From Steinernema hermaphroditum (lineage: Eukaryota > Nematoda > Chromadorea > Rhabditida > Steinernematidae): a stretch of 64,000 nt of DNA. Each line of letters begins with the position of its first letter. The stretch's first letter is position 1. Positions 1 to 10,677 of the stretch are shown here, piece by piece. The notes under the pieces are model-generated. The model was not told the DNA's origin, searched no databases, and was given only the letters and a program-made list of their open reading frames with translations. A program made the translations under genes and the position numbers. The stretch covers positions 7,838,012 to 7,902,011 of the forward strand of contig CM059623.1 of the NCBI GenBank assembly GCA_030435675.1, in the 5' to 3' direction.

Positions 1-878
1 ATCGCGTTTCCTTCCAAATCTAAGAACTCAAGGTTGTGTAGACCTCGGAAAGTATCCCTAAGGAGGAAGACGATGAGAACGAAAGAAAAATGGGCATACT
101 TCGTGATTCTGGTGATCTTGTTTCCAGCGAGGTTGAGTACCTTCAAGTTCCCCATGTCATGAAAAGCGCTATCGGCGATCTTCGCAAGCTGGTTGTCTTT
201 GAAATTAAACTGCTCGAGCTCCGTGAATCCCATGAAGTCGTCGACTTTGATCTAAACGACGTGTTGAACAAGGAATATGCATTCAGTGGCTCACTTCGGT
301 GATTTTGTTGCCAGAGATGTCGAACGTCTTCACGCCAGAAAGGTCGTGGAACATCTTCGGCTTGATCTCGCGCATGATATTGTTGCGGAAATCAACGTGT
401 TTCAGAAGCCGTCCGAAATGGCTGAAGGCGCCATCGCGGATCATGGCCACGTAGGATCTCTCGAGAGTGAGTGCCTTCACACGGATTTTCGCGAAGATGT
501 CGGCGGGCAGAATGCTCATTCCGGCGTCCCACACCCACAGCTTGGAGACGATCGTTTCATTGAGAGTGTTGAGCGCGTCGAAGACGGCGGTCATCGAGGA
601 GGTCCCGTGGCATCCGATCCATACGTCGTCGGGATCGGACTCCGGGGGCAGCGTTTTGCCGTCGCCCACGGGTATCGTGAAGTAGCATCTACAGGCTGCC
701 TGAAGGGCACGAAGTCCTCGCCACCAAAAGCAGAAGCACTTACTGTTTCGTTGCGCGCGATCGCGACCCTCTCGAATCCGGCGTTGATCTTGCGGCATAA
801 TTTGACTTCCTCGGAGAGGAACGCTCCGAGAACGGAGCAGAGAAGTATCGACGTGAAGAGAGCGCCTGTGCTTCCCAT
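1..878 (-). CDS. Leucine-rich-repeat secreted or membrane protein, 3' end outside window
   Basis: Four exons read on minus: 878-744, 699-295, 251-100 and 57-1 (continuing past the edge), separated by introns of 42-44 bp at 700-743, 252-294 and 58-99. The start at 878 opens a signal peptide (MGSTGALFTSILLCSVLGAF) followed by a cysteine-containing N-terminal cap (CRCYF). Leucine-rich repeats follow, for example FHDLSGVKTFDISGNKIT, FHDMGNLKVLNLAGNKIT and FRGLHNLEFLDLEGNAI. The 24-residue spacing with a NxI/L end is the typical extracellular LRR pattern. Such proteins are commonly cell-surface adhesion or matrix-organising factors. The C-terminus, and so any membrane anchor or Ig domain, is not in the window. 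LRR class is secure; a specific orthologue is not assigned. Confidence 0.85.
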
Positions 879-2260
879 CTCACATGACAGAATTCAGAAT
901 CTGAAAAGGAGTCCGGGAAATCAGCTGATTCGGCATTTTCCTTTTCGAAATTACGGTGCACGATAAGAAGGTGAGACAAACAAGAAGATAAAAAACGGTG
1001 ATGCCTGGGGAGTTGCCAAGAAACGGGGCCGGGCAAGGACCGGTACGCCATGGCCCGGAGTGTCAGCTGATAGGTGTCGGCGTCGGAAAAAAACTGCTAC
1101 GCTGGCCAATCGGGGGTTGCGCGAAAACAGTTCGATCGATCGGGGCGCAACTGGCTGCGCCTTCGGCAATAAGATCCACCGCGCATGCATAATTAATCAA
1201 ATTTCGGTGACTGTATTAGCGCAAAAAAGGTCGGAATCGGGGCCACGAGAGAAAGCGACGTCCAACGCAAAAAGGGAAAAAAACGCAAAAACGCATTAAA
1301 AAATGAAGAGGCGACGGTGAGGAGCGACGAAACCGATGGAAAAGGGTGACAACGCGCAGCAGAGCTGTTCGGGGGACTAGAGCCAGCGAAGACGGCGGCG
1401 GAGGCCAGCACCGGGTAGTACCAATTGAGAACTGCGACGCGCGCCGGCCTCCCTGGCGTTCTCCGCGATCCCACGCTCTCTGCGCTGCCGCCTCGATCTT
1501 CGCTAATGGCATTTCGGATCGAAGGCGAGCGCATGTCCCCTCGGAGGGTCATATTTTTTGTACTCTCCGCTTTTACGTCGGCGATCGATCGAAAACATAA
1601 AAAAACGGACGCCGTTCGAAATCGAAAGTGGCGAAAAGATCCTTCGGCGCCGTTTTGAGCGCCAAAGAAGGGGAAAGCGCGCACTGAGGAAAGGCATAGG
1701 AGAAGACCGAATGACTCGCGTGAGAGCGAGTGGCCGCCGCCGAGAGCGGAATCTGGCACCGTCGGGTACGAGCCGAGGCTCATCGCCCCGGGCGATGATA
1801 ACAAAATAAGAAACAGCGCTATTACTTCTTTGTTCGTTTGTTCTTCGATCGCGACATAAAAGAAAGAGCTAGACTAGGAGTACAGAAGAGACAGTATAAA
1901 GCCCTTCTAGACACTCGCCAACGGCTGATTCAGACAGACCACTCGTGTCTAGACGCACAGAGCTGTCCGATTTCGAAATCAGGTCCGCTCTGTGAGTAGT
2001 CTGAAAGCCTACCGTAACCAGAACTCGAAACAGGAACTGGCAAATGGCCCTACCAAGACGCATTAGCGCACCGTAGACGCACCCAACTGGAGGGCAAATA
2101 AAAAAGGAACGAAAAAAAGCGCAGTGGGGAAAGTTCGACGACCTCGACGCGTTTCTTTCGAAACTCCGCCGCTGCCGCAAATATCGATCAGGCGATCATA
2201 TGTTCGCCCCGTTTGCATATCAACGCCGTCGCCGTCTTTGTACAGTTCCTTGCGTTTCAG
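879..2260. other. Spacer without recognised gene
   Basis: Upstream of the LRR gene and of the TAZ gene. Open frames here, including a 203-codon one on minus at 1193-1804, are arginine/serine-rich, lack splice-compatible neighbours and overlap one another on both strands. I see no convincing gene. A minus-strand frame at 2063-2440 looks protein-like but lies antisense to the first TAZ exon. Confidence 0.5.
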
Positions 2261-2742
2261 ATCGGAATGGGTCGGAAGTTCGATCTTTGTCCCCACCATT
2301 TGCGTACCGAGGGGATCCCTGACGACCGTCTCCGGGTGGGCCAGGACGCCGAGCTCATCCACATCGAGCAGGCCGTCCCCGTGACTCCACTCTCCTCGCT
2401 GCTCCACGCGAGGCGCTGCCTCCTCAATGTAGGTCCCCATCCTCGGATGCCTCTAAATCCCCGCTGCAGACGAGGAACAACCGTTGCAGTTCTCCACGCT
2501 GCTCGGCGGCGAAGACGGTCCTCAGCCACATGGAGAACTGCCGGGAGCACGCGTGCACATTCCCCCGGTGCCACTCTTCCAGGAGACTCCTCGCCCATTG
2601 GGAGAACTGCTACAGCCACGGCTGCGTCCTCTGCGTCCCCCTACGTCGCATCTTCAGCCGCTCGCCGCCTTCGTCCTCCCACATGGGAAGCCAGATGGTA
2701 CACCAGTGGATGAGCGCCTCCAGCCCCGGACTCGCCATCTGA
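2261..2742 (+). CDS. Stand-alone TAZ zinc-finger protein
   Basis: Exon 1 runs from about 2261 (after acceptor TTGCGTTTCAG) to GTAGGT near 2429. A 41-bp intron ends CTGCAG, and exon 2 ends with TGA at 2740-2742. Across the splice the protein contains a full TAZ domain with three HCCC zinc sites: LLHARRC...NRCSSPRC, HMENCREHACTFPRC and HWENCYSHGCVLC, followed by VPLRR. All twelve zinc ligands are present. TAZ domains are best known from CBP/p300 acetyltransferases, where they bind transactivation domains, and from plant BT proteins. Here nothing resembling KIX, bromodomain, HAT or ZZ domains is seen within 2 kb on this strand, so this appears to be a small protein made mostly of TAZ. The 5' end is uncertain: no clear initiator was fixed, although an in-frame ATG occurs at 2213. 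It may be a short CBP paralogue or a degraded copy. Confidence 0.7.
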
Positions 2743-3192
2743 CCATGCTCCTACCGTATCTCCCATTTACGTCTTTCGTCGTTCACATCACTTCGCCTCT
2801 ACCTGTACATACCCTTCACGACGATGTAATAATACAAGAAAGTTTATTCGTGGCAGTTACATGCCCTTCGTTTGACAGGGGGCGGAACAACTGAAAAGCT
2901 GCAGAACAATACGAATAAGACAATAGGTTTGTGTTAGGTTTTAGTACGACAAAGAGAAAGGTAAAAAATAGGATCTGGAAATGATATCAAGTTCACGAAA
3001 TGGAGACTATAGCACTCTCTGATTTTTGCATTTTCGAATAAATTAGGACTATGTACACCTTGTTTTTACAAAGATTAGAAAACTTTGGTAATACCGCGTA
3101 GATCGTCAAACACGGATTCTGATTCACCCGCACGCATAACTTCTGAGACGATACAGAAGCAAAAAATGCTTTTGACAGAGATGATAAGAACT
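2743..3192. other. AT-rich 3' flank between convergent genes
   Basis: Lies between the ends of the TAZ gene (plus) and the KH-protein gene (minus). It is AT-rich with AATAAT/AATAAA-like strings suitable for 3' end formation on both strands. No coding sequence is seen. Confidence 0.5.
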
Positions 3193-5267
3193 TTAAGATT
3201 GTTGTCCACCCGATGGCGAAGCGGCAGGATGGCTTTGTTGCCAGGTATCGCAGTTAGGTTGGCGCTGAAGCGTGACGAGACGTTGGCGGTGCTCGAAGAC
3301 GAGCTGGTTGATGCGAATTTCGACGGCCTGCGTCGCGAAGTAGCACCCGTAGATCCGCACAGTCGAAAGAGGTTCCTCGTCGAAGCTCATCACCTGAGGC
3401 TCGTTGCGGTGACTGTCTTCTGGGATCTTCACCACGGCTTGCGTAATGCGCTGTAGTTCTCGAACCTGCAAAAATCTATCAATTTATATTGAAGTACACG
3501 GATCGTACATTTTGTCCGCTTTTTCCAATTATTCGTCCAACCAAAGAGCTGGGTACCGTAATTTCAGAATGAAGTCGCAGCTCGTCGAGGGGACAGAAGA
3601 TCTGCTCGGCCACTTTATCGAATATGTAATATAGCGCCTGGAGTGAGGGTTATACGGTACATTGGCCTGTACGTGACTTACATTCGAGACTTGTCCGTCA
3701 ATGCCAGTTATCGTCACCAAACGGTCACCGTCCGAACTCTTGTTTTGTTCCTTTTCTTTCTCGCTACCGCCATTCACATCATTCTGGCCCTTAGACGGCG
3801 CTGTTGCCGCCTGCGCACCCTTCTCTGGAACTTCAAGATCGCGTTTGGTTTCCTGGCCGTCTGATGCATCACAAGGGCTCTTCTCCACTCCCTAGAACAA
3901 GGTCATCAAAAACACGATCCGACTCCTGCCGGAAACCTCTTTAATGGGCGAAGGGACCTTCAGCTCTTCTCCAGAGGAATGTTCTGGACTCTCGTGGCGC
4001 TGTTCGCCTCCAGAACTGGAGACGGTGTTTCGTTTCTCCCGGTGGTAGTCACTATTGTCGATGCGAATTTGTGCACCCGTGTTCTGAATCATTTTCTTTA
4101 TGTACGCTCCCTAAATTCGCAATGAAATGTACAACCCCCACCACATTATCCTACCTTAGAACCAATAAGAGCTCCAATGACAGCATTCGGAACGAACAGT
4201 TTGACAGATCTGCTCTGGCCCGTGAGAGGATAGGTCCCGAGGATAGCGGGGTGCGCGACGCCAGGTTGCCCTGCACCTCCCACGTACGGTGCGATAGGAA
4301 GTCCTCCGAAAGCCCCAGCGTTGTACATCTGAATCAAAACCATCATTTGATATTAAGACATGGGTACCACTGACTTTCTGTCCGTCCGTATCGTAGGACT
4401 TCCGAAGGTTAGACGAAATCATGCGCTCCGCTCGCGAAACAGCCTCTAGATCCCGCGCGCGTACAGTGATACTTCTCTCAAAAACGTAGCCACTGTATGG
4501 CTGTGGAGAGCTGAGATCGTAAATGTTTCCAGGGTCACTATGAGGTGTATTTAGGAACAATTGCGTTGGCGAGTCTTACTTTGATACAGAAACGTAAGCG
4601 CCCGTTTCACTCTTGATACTCTTAATTGTTTTGCCGCTTTTCCCGATCAAGCGCCCTACCAGCTCGTTGAAAACACGTATTTTCAACTCGTATTCATCTC
4701 TGAAATTCCTAGTTGAGTTGCTACCGAAAGCGACATCCTTACGTAACCGTGTGGTCCTTCTCCATCTCGCGTCTGACAACCTCGAGGATCTTGATACATG
4801 CCTTGCTGCAGGCATCCAGAGACCCGTGAATGGATATTATTTTCTCCATTAACGCAGGGTCGCTAACCGGAAGAGCCCTGTTCCGCGAATGATCGATAAC
4901 GCAGCGAGCGCTGGATTCTTTCGATATATCAGAAATAGTGGCGCCACCCTGGCCTGAAAAGTTCGGAGATTAGGTGATTTACTACGTGCAACTAACCGAT
5001 GATGGCGCCGACATATTTGGAGTTGACGGCGATCCTGAGAGGCAACGAATCTCTGATGAAAGAACGCTGGAAGTGCGCGCCGCCATTCCGCCCGTGTTGG
5101 TGGTGCTGCATCGGAGGAACGGCGTGGTGTTGCTCGGAGAAGTTGGCAGAAGGTGGGGGGCCCGTATGGTGCTGCATTTGACCCGTCGAAGGAACTCGGT
5201 TGGAAGCGGCGTGTGGCGTTTGCTGGAACTGCTGCCCGGAATGCGGGGCTTGTTGATGCGTAGCCAT
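3193..5267 (-). CDS. imph-1: IMP/IGF2BP-type RNA-binding protein with four KH domains
   Basis: The chosen start is at 5267 (MATHQQAPHSG), just after an acceptor-like TTTCGGTGTACACAG on the coding strand. A Q/H/P-rich N-terminus leads into KH1 (LRIAVNSKYVGAIIG, then QGGATISDI after a short intron). KH2 follows (IRVFNELVGRLIGKSGKTIKSI), then KH3 (VKLFVPNAVIGALIGSKVG), an S/E/K-rich linker, and KH4 (ITVPSSLVGRIIGKSGQN), with the stop at 3193. All four carry an I-I/L-G loop, which supports RNA binding. The KH1-4 order and the spacing of two tandem pairs match the IGF2BP/ZBP1 family, which binds mRNAs in cytoplasmic granules and controls localisation and stability. No RRM domains are visible upstream; vertebrate members have two. 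At least seven exons are separated by short introns; the intron near 3617-3662 contains TACCGTATAAC upstream of its acceptor. Confidence 0.85.
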
Positions 5268-6565
5268 GCTATGGGAGACGAACCGATCTGTGTACACCGA
5301 AAGACGTCGAAGTTAACTAGAGCTCGACCGGGGACGACATACCTGCAGGGCGAAAGGCCACCTAGGAAGGTGTGTAATCCAAATCAGCTACAAATCCACC
5401 TTGCCGAGATACACCTGCAAGGAAATGTCAGAGAAAGGAGAGAAAGTCGCGCAACGGAGGGAACAGCTCCCAGAGCACTGTGTTCAGAAGCGCCAAAAAT
5501 CAATTCTCTGGCAGCCCGCCAGGGAACGCGCAGCTCGCCTGGCGGCAATCGCGGCGGCGACTCATCCGCGGCCGCAGCGACCCATCCGATCAATCGATGT
5601 GCGGCGGATTCCTCATTTCGGCGCCGTGCAACTTCGCTGCAAGACGCGAAGAAGAAAACAAACGTGGCGACGGACGCCGAAGCCGCCGACGGCCAAGGGC
5701 CAAGAGGCACCTGCGGGGCGCCCGGCCAGACGTGCTCGAAGTGAGACGTGCGTATATAGACAGAGACGCAGGGGGCGCGACGGAATCGGACTGTAGCTTT
5801 GGACGTCGCCGGAAGCATCGGCGCCATCCCCACGGCATCGCAAATGGCCGTGTCCGCGTGATCGAGCGGCGACGGCGCGGCAGTCCCCTGTCTTCGCTGA
5901 GTGCCTATGTTTTTAGAGTTTCCGCTGAGTCACGCTTGCGTCTCTCCGAGTTCCCATGCGCGAATGAGTTTCGCTTTCCACTTTCTACGCCGCGGCGCTT
6001 TAAAACACGAACGATCACACGTGAGGTCGTACCTAAGAGTTCAAGGATCGTGCTTGTGGGGATTGCCGCCTGTCCGGTTTGCTTTCGAGCGATAAGGCGC
6101 CCCGAGGAGGTTTCTGATCGCTGGGCTCCTCTTGTTTTCTGTTTTCAAAGCTCTCCTTGCTCAGTGGGGAGAGCCGCCGCCGGCAAAGGTGAACAACCGA
6201 CTTTTGCGCTCGCGATCTTGCGAAGCGCCACCCCGTGTTATCATTTACATGCGAAACGTCCTCTACGATACTACCGCGAAATCGAAGTTAGGGATCGGCT
6301 TTCCGTTCGTCGTTGCTGCCAACCAGTTACGTATCGAAGCAAAAATAGTTTTGTCGTGCTTTGATTGGGCTTGGTGTTTACTCGATTTCTGATTCTCTTG
6401 TGTTGACACTTATCCGGAAGAATATAATTCTCGTTGGCGTTTTTATTTCCAACGCTGATTCCATCAGTACTGCTTTCATCCTGTTTTTGAGTCGTTGGCG
6501 TTTTACTCTTTTTGCCGACGTCAGCGAGTCGCGCCGATTGTGTGAGGTCATTTACGAGGGAGCAG
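5268..6565. other. Spacer upstream of the KH gene
   Basis: GC-rich near 5.4-5.9 kb and T-rich towards 6.5 kb. The overlapping ORFs are arginine-rich shadows of each other. No gene is supported. It may hold the promoter or 5' UTR exons of the minus-strand KH gene. Confidence 0.5.
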
Positions 6566-7038
6566 TTAAAGGGACCAGGTCATGGAGGAAAAAAGTTTTT
6601 TAAAAAATTTGAAAAAATTCGTGCCCGTGTTTTCGAGGTTGCTGAACACGATGGTGAGTGGCGATTCTAAGTTCGCCAAGTAGTTTCCTAGAAACAGAAC
6701 AAGAGGCTTGATCTGTGTTTTGTCACTGGTCCCAACGCGGGATGCTGGTCCCGACGCGATTTGCGCGGCGAATGCGATTCGCGTACTGTGGTTTCATCAT
6801 TTTCTGCCGGTTTTGCTAACTTCCGAGGTGTTGCCTGGTTTGTTGAACGACTTACAAGGGAAGTGTTCGAAGTGATACACGCCGATTTGGCTGAAACTTT
6901 GTAGACTGGTAGAGCTATGGTCATGTAGTGCAGTGACGTATACCGCACCGGCAGCATCTTATACGAGAGGGTCTAAAAGCAGGTTAAAAGACAGGGATTC
7001 GGCGATGTAGTGCTGTTTAAGCAAAGTGAAAGCGGATG

Positions 7039-7111
7039 ACTGTGTGGTGTAGTGGTTAACGTGCGGGACTACCATGCCTCTTTTGCGCGGTTTCGATCCC
7101 ACTCGACGGCA
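7039..7111 (+). other. tRNA-like core in outer element, left arm
   Basis: An A-box-like TGGTGTAGTGG at 7045-7055 and a B-box-like GGTTTCGATCCC at 7089-7100 are 44 nt apart, the spacing seen in tRNA genes. The inverted copy in the right arm has GGGTTCGATCCC on minus at 8302-8313, a better B box. Its A box is cut off by the element inserted at 8343 and resumes at 9322. I could not fold a convincing acceptor stem, so this looks like a tRNA-derived sequence, as in SINEs, and not a working tRNA. Confidence 0.5.
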
Positions 7112-7160
7112 TAACTTTTTTTCTTAGCTCCACTACCTTCCTCAATGTCTTTAACCCCAC

Positions 7161-8025
7161 TTAAAGGGACAGTGTCATCGTGAAAAAATTTTCTCAAATC
7201 TTTCTGAGGGTTCCACAACCCCTACCCAGTTTTTGACGGCGAACACGATGGTGAAATCCGTTTCGCTGCAGGCCTGCAGGTTTTCGAGCCACAATCCTTC
7301 TACTGGAAGCTGGCATTTACTGGATTTTGCTTGGTCTTGGCGCGAAATCCCTGATAATTTCGATTTCTCTACTGTAGCCATTTCTTGCAACATAGGTGTC
7401 TCGAACACTTTACCTTCGAGTGCGCGGTTGGTGCAGTGGTAGTGTGTTGCGCTGGGAGACATTATGCCAAGGTACGGTTCCCCGTCGAGCCACAACTTTT
7501 TCTTCGACGTTTTAGGGCCGTTCTGAATTTCTACAAGATTCCTCAAAATCCAGATTGCAATTTTGTCCGTGTAATATCCAGCTATTACTTGGGTTCTACT
7601 TTAACCTTTGCACATTTTGTTTTTTTGCCCTTATAGGCATGTCTGAATCTTGTAGAAATTCAGAACGGCCCTAAAACGTCGAAGAAAAAGTTGTGGCTCG
7701 ACGGGGAACCGTACCTTGGCACAATGTCTCCTAGCGCAACACACTACCACTGTACCAACCGCGTACTCGAAGGTAAAGTGTTCGAGACGCCTATGTTGCA
7801 AGAAATGGCTACAGTAGAGAAATCGAAATTATCAGGGATTTCGCGCCAAGACCAAGCAAAATCCAGTAAATGCCAGCTTCCGGTAGAAGGATTGTAGCTC
7901 GAAAACCTGCAGGCCTGCAGCGAAACGGATTTCACCATCGTGTTCGTCGTCAAAAACTGGGTAGGGGTTGTGGAACCCTCAGAAAGATTTAAGAAAATTT
8001 TTTCACGATGACACTGTCCCTTTAA
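7161..8025. mobile_element. Second TTAA foldback element, nested in the first
   Basis: TTAA at 7161-7164, then AGGGACAGTGTCATCGTG; the inverse ends before TTAA at 8022-8025. Arms of about 377 bp (7165-7541 and 7641-8021) are near-perfect inverted repeats around a spacer of about 100 bp. The ends match the outer element at AGGGAC-N3-GTCAT, so the two belong to one family. It inserted into a TTAA inside the outer element (left flank CTTTAACCCCAC). Confidence 0.85.
7423..7490 (+). other. tRNA-like core in second element
   Basis: A-box-like TGGTGCAGTGG at 7429-7439 and a degenerate B-box region GGTTCCCCGTC at about 7476-7486 lie near the inner end of the left arm. The inverted copy is at about 7693-7758 on minus. 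This is the second family member with such a core at the inner end of its arms. Confidence 0.4.
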
Positions 8026-8342
8026 TCGCACGAAAATCGCTGTTTACGAGAGTCACAAACGACCACACACAGCGATACCGTAGTGAAACGTCGGTCGCAA
8101 GTCCTTTTTCAACCATTGTCTGGTCTTCTTCACTAAATCATGCTTATCCCCAATTTCTCCAATGTTGTCAAGCTGCTGACTCACCATTTCCCGTTGGAAA
8201 TGACGAAGTTTCACTACGGTATCGCTGTGTGTGGTCGTTTGTGATGGTTAAAGACATTGAGGAAGGTAGTGGAGCTAAGAAAAAAAGTTATGCCGTCGAG
8301 TGGGATCGAACCCGCGCAAAAGAAGCATGGTAGTCCCGCACG

Positions 8343-9321
8343 TTAAAGGGACACGGTCATGGCGAAAAAAAGTTTTTTAAAAAATCTGAAAATTTTTCTA
8401 CCCCCCCATTTTCGGGGTCGCCGAAAACGATGGTGAAGTCGGTTTCTCGCGAAACCCATTAGTTTCCAAGAAATAGACCTTAGGCGGGGGCATGTGATTT
8501 ACTACGGGTTTCGATGCGATGTGCTGGTCCCAGCACGATATGCTTGAAGAGTCAGCGGCGGCGTACTGTAGCTCCCTCTTTCTTCCTGGTGTAAGGTTCG
8601 AGAGCAGCGAATTTTGTTTCCGCGATGCGCGGTTTTGCACCGCGGTGGCGGTTTTGCACCATAATGAGATTCGCATGGAGTACTTGCTGCATGGACGCCC
8701 GGATAAGACACGATTGGTGTATAGCAAATCGCTACGTCGGAAAGTGAAGAAGCAGTTCTATTTTAGACCTTAAACGAGTGGCGCAAATCGGTCTTGTTGT
8801 GCGCCACTGAAGCTGTTCCATCTGTGGGTCAAATGCAGCCGGGAGATTTGCAACCAGAAGCGCAACCCATTTTAGCCATGATTCTCGATGACACTTTGGA
8901 TGTCGTTCCCAGTGTGATCACAAATGTTGATTGCAATGAAGAAATCGACATTGTGGGTCAACAAGAAGAAAGTGACTACGTTGAAGAGTAACGTTCATGT
9001 GCTGTCGATATCCGATTTCTACGGAGGACAACGAAAAGGCTAAACATTTTGCAGTATTCTGCACTTACATTAAGCAAAAAGAGGGAGCTACAGTACGCCG
9101 CCGCTGACTCTTCAAGCATATCGTGCTGGGATCAGCACATCGCCTCGAAACCCGTAGTAAATCACATGCCCCCGCCTAAGGTCTATTTCTTGGAAACTAA
9201 TGGGTTTCGCGAGAAACCGACTTCACCATCGTTTTCGGCGACCCCGAAAATGGGGGGGGGGGGTAGAAAAATTTTCAGATTTTTTAAAAAACTTTTTTTC
9301 GCCATGACCGTGTCCCTTTAA
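8343..9321. mobile_element. Third TTAA foldback element, nested in the first
   Basis: TTAA at 8343-8346, then AGGGACACGGTCATGGCG; the inverse ends before TTAA at 9318-9321. The arms 8347 to about 8600 and about 9062-9317 are inverted copies containing a C-run/G-run (8401-8407 and 9252-9261). The interior of about 460 bp is unique. It sits in a TTAA within the tRNA-like core of the outer element's right arm. Confidence 0.85.
8519..8996 (+). other. Possible transposase remnant inside third element
   Basis: The unique interior has two short plus-strand frames: 8519-8773 (ending VYSKSLRRKVKKQFYF) and 8794-8991 (acidic, ending SDYVEE). The first contains VLHHNEIRMEY and VYSKSLRRKVKK, which recalls the basic C-terminal part of some transposon-encoded proteins. 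The match is weak and I do not assign a family. Confidence 0.25.
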
Positions 9322-9868
9322 CCACTACACCACACAGTCATCCGCTTTCACTTTGCTTAAACAGCACTACATCGCCGAATCCCTGTCTTTTAACCTGCTT
9401 TTAGACCCTCTCGTATAAGATGCTGCCGGTGCGGTATACGTCACTGCACTACATGACCATAGCTCTACCAGTCTACAAAGTTTCAGCCAAATCGGCGTGT
9501 ATCACTTCGAACACTTCCCTTGTAAGTCGTTCAACAAACCAGGCAACACCTCGGAAGTTAGCAAAACCGGCAGAAAATGATGAAACCACAGTACGCGAAT
9601 CGCATTCGCCGCGCAAATCGCGTCGGGACCAGTGACAAAACACAGATCGCGCCTCTGGCTCTGTTTCTAGGAAACTACTTGGCGAACTTAGAATCGCCAC
9701 TCACCATCGTGTTCAGCAACCTCGAAAACACGGGCACGAATTTTTTCAGATTTTTTAGAAAACTTTTTTCCTCCATGACCTGGTCCCTTTAATGACACGT
9801 TTGTCTCTCTTTTCAGAATTGCGTCAGAGTGGTGTGTTCTCGTCCTCTACTGACTAGCCGCTGGAAAA

Positions 9869-10550
9869 ATGTCTTCCATGGACGCTGAAACAACCGAAGC
9901 TCCAGCTGGATCTTCGAGCAACGAGCAGCAGCCACCTCCCTCGAAGCCCGCCGATGAACAAGAAAACTCCCGATTCGAATGCAACATCTGCTTAGATGTA
10001 GCCAAGGATGCTGTGGTGTCCATGTGCGGTCACTTATTCTGCTGGCCGTGCCTCTTTCAGTGGCTTGATACTCGCCCAAATCGTCAAGTGTGCCCCGTTT
10101 GCAAGGCTGCTATTAACAAAGAGAAGGTATTTATTTCTCCCGCGAGTTTTTTGGTTACTGTGTTGTCATTCAGGTAATTCCATTGTATGGCCGTGGTGGC
10201 AAAGAGTCAGATCCACGCGAAAAAGTCCCCCCTCGTCCAAAAGGTCAGCGAACCGAAGCTCCTCAAGGAGGTTTCCCGAACTTCCAATGGGGTGGTGACA
10301 ATGGTGGAGGCGGAGTGCAGTTTTCCCTTGGCATCGGTGTCTTCCCTATTTCTTTCTTCGCTTCATTCCTCAACACCAACGGTTTCGGAGATCGTCGACC
10401 TGATCCCCGTAAGTTTTGCGGACGACGTGAGTCATACTACAATTCAATTTAGCATCTCCTGGAAGTCGTCAGCATGAAGAAGAGCAGTTCCTCTCCAATA
10501 TATTCATGGTCATCGGAATTTGTTTTATCCTTTGGGTCTTTTTTGTTTAG
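9869..10550 (+). CDS. rnf-5: RNF5/RNF185-type ER RING E3 ligase
   Basis: Three exons: 9869-10126, 10174-10408 and 10453-10550. The C3HC4 RING reads [20 protein letters not shown], then [13 protein letters not shown] and CPVCKAAI, with all eight ligands present. The C-terminal half has a hydrophobic stretch ([18 protein letters not shown]) and a C-terminal membrane segment ([16 protein letters not shown]). RING first and two C-terminal TMs is the RNF5/RNF185 layout; these ligases sit in the ER membrane and act in ER-associated degradation. A TCTCTTTTCAG acceptor about 45 bp upstream of the ATG has no donor nearby, which suggests spliced-leader trans-splicing. Its 3' end faces odr-4. Confidence 0.93.
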
Positions 10551-10656
10551 GTTACTTTCTTCCCGGTATACGCACTAACTTTTGTTGCATACTTTATATT
10601 TGTATCATAATTTCACAAACCCATGTAAAAACGAATAAGGCGAGAGAAGAAACAGA

Positions 10657-10666
10657 AATAAATAAA
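10657..10666 (+). terminator. Polyadenylation signal cluster (rnf-5)
   Basis: Overlapping AATAAA hexamers about 110 bp after the rnf-5 stop, in the 127 bp between convergent rnf-5 and odr-4. Confidence 0.5.
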
Positions 10667-10677
10667 ATGCTCTAGAT

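Larger units (their letters stand above)
6566..9792. mobile_element. Outer foldback DNA element flanked by TTAA
   Basis: TTAA at 6566-6569 is followed by AGGGACCAGGTCATGGAGG. The reverse complement of the same sequence ends at 9788 before TTAA at 9789-9792. The arms match inversely for hundreds of bases: 6570-7056 pairs with 9322-9788, and the inner part 7057-7160 pairs with about 8246-8342. The central part holds another inverted pair, 8053-8090 against 8211-8247. The element is split by two relatives inserted at TTAA sites (7161-8025 and 8343-9321). TTAA duplication points to piggyBac- or Kolobok-like transposases supplied in trans. No transposase gene of its own is visible. Confidence 0.85.

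Noticed and set aside
1193..1804. 203-codon minus frame in the left spacer
   Set aside because: Low-complexity arginine/serine/phenylalanine composition, overlaps similar frames on both strands, no splice partners.
2063..2440. Minus frame that looks protein-like opposite the TAZ exon
   Set aside because: Antisense to a splice-supported TAZ exon; no known domain; kept only as an open question.
7039..7111. A functional tRNA gene
   Set aside because: A and B boxes are spaced correctly but the acceptor and T stems do not pair convincingly and the copies lie inside mobile elements.
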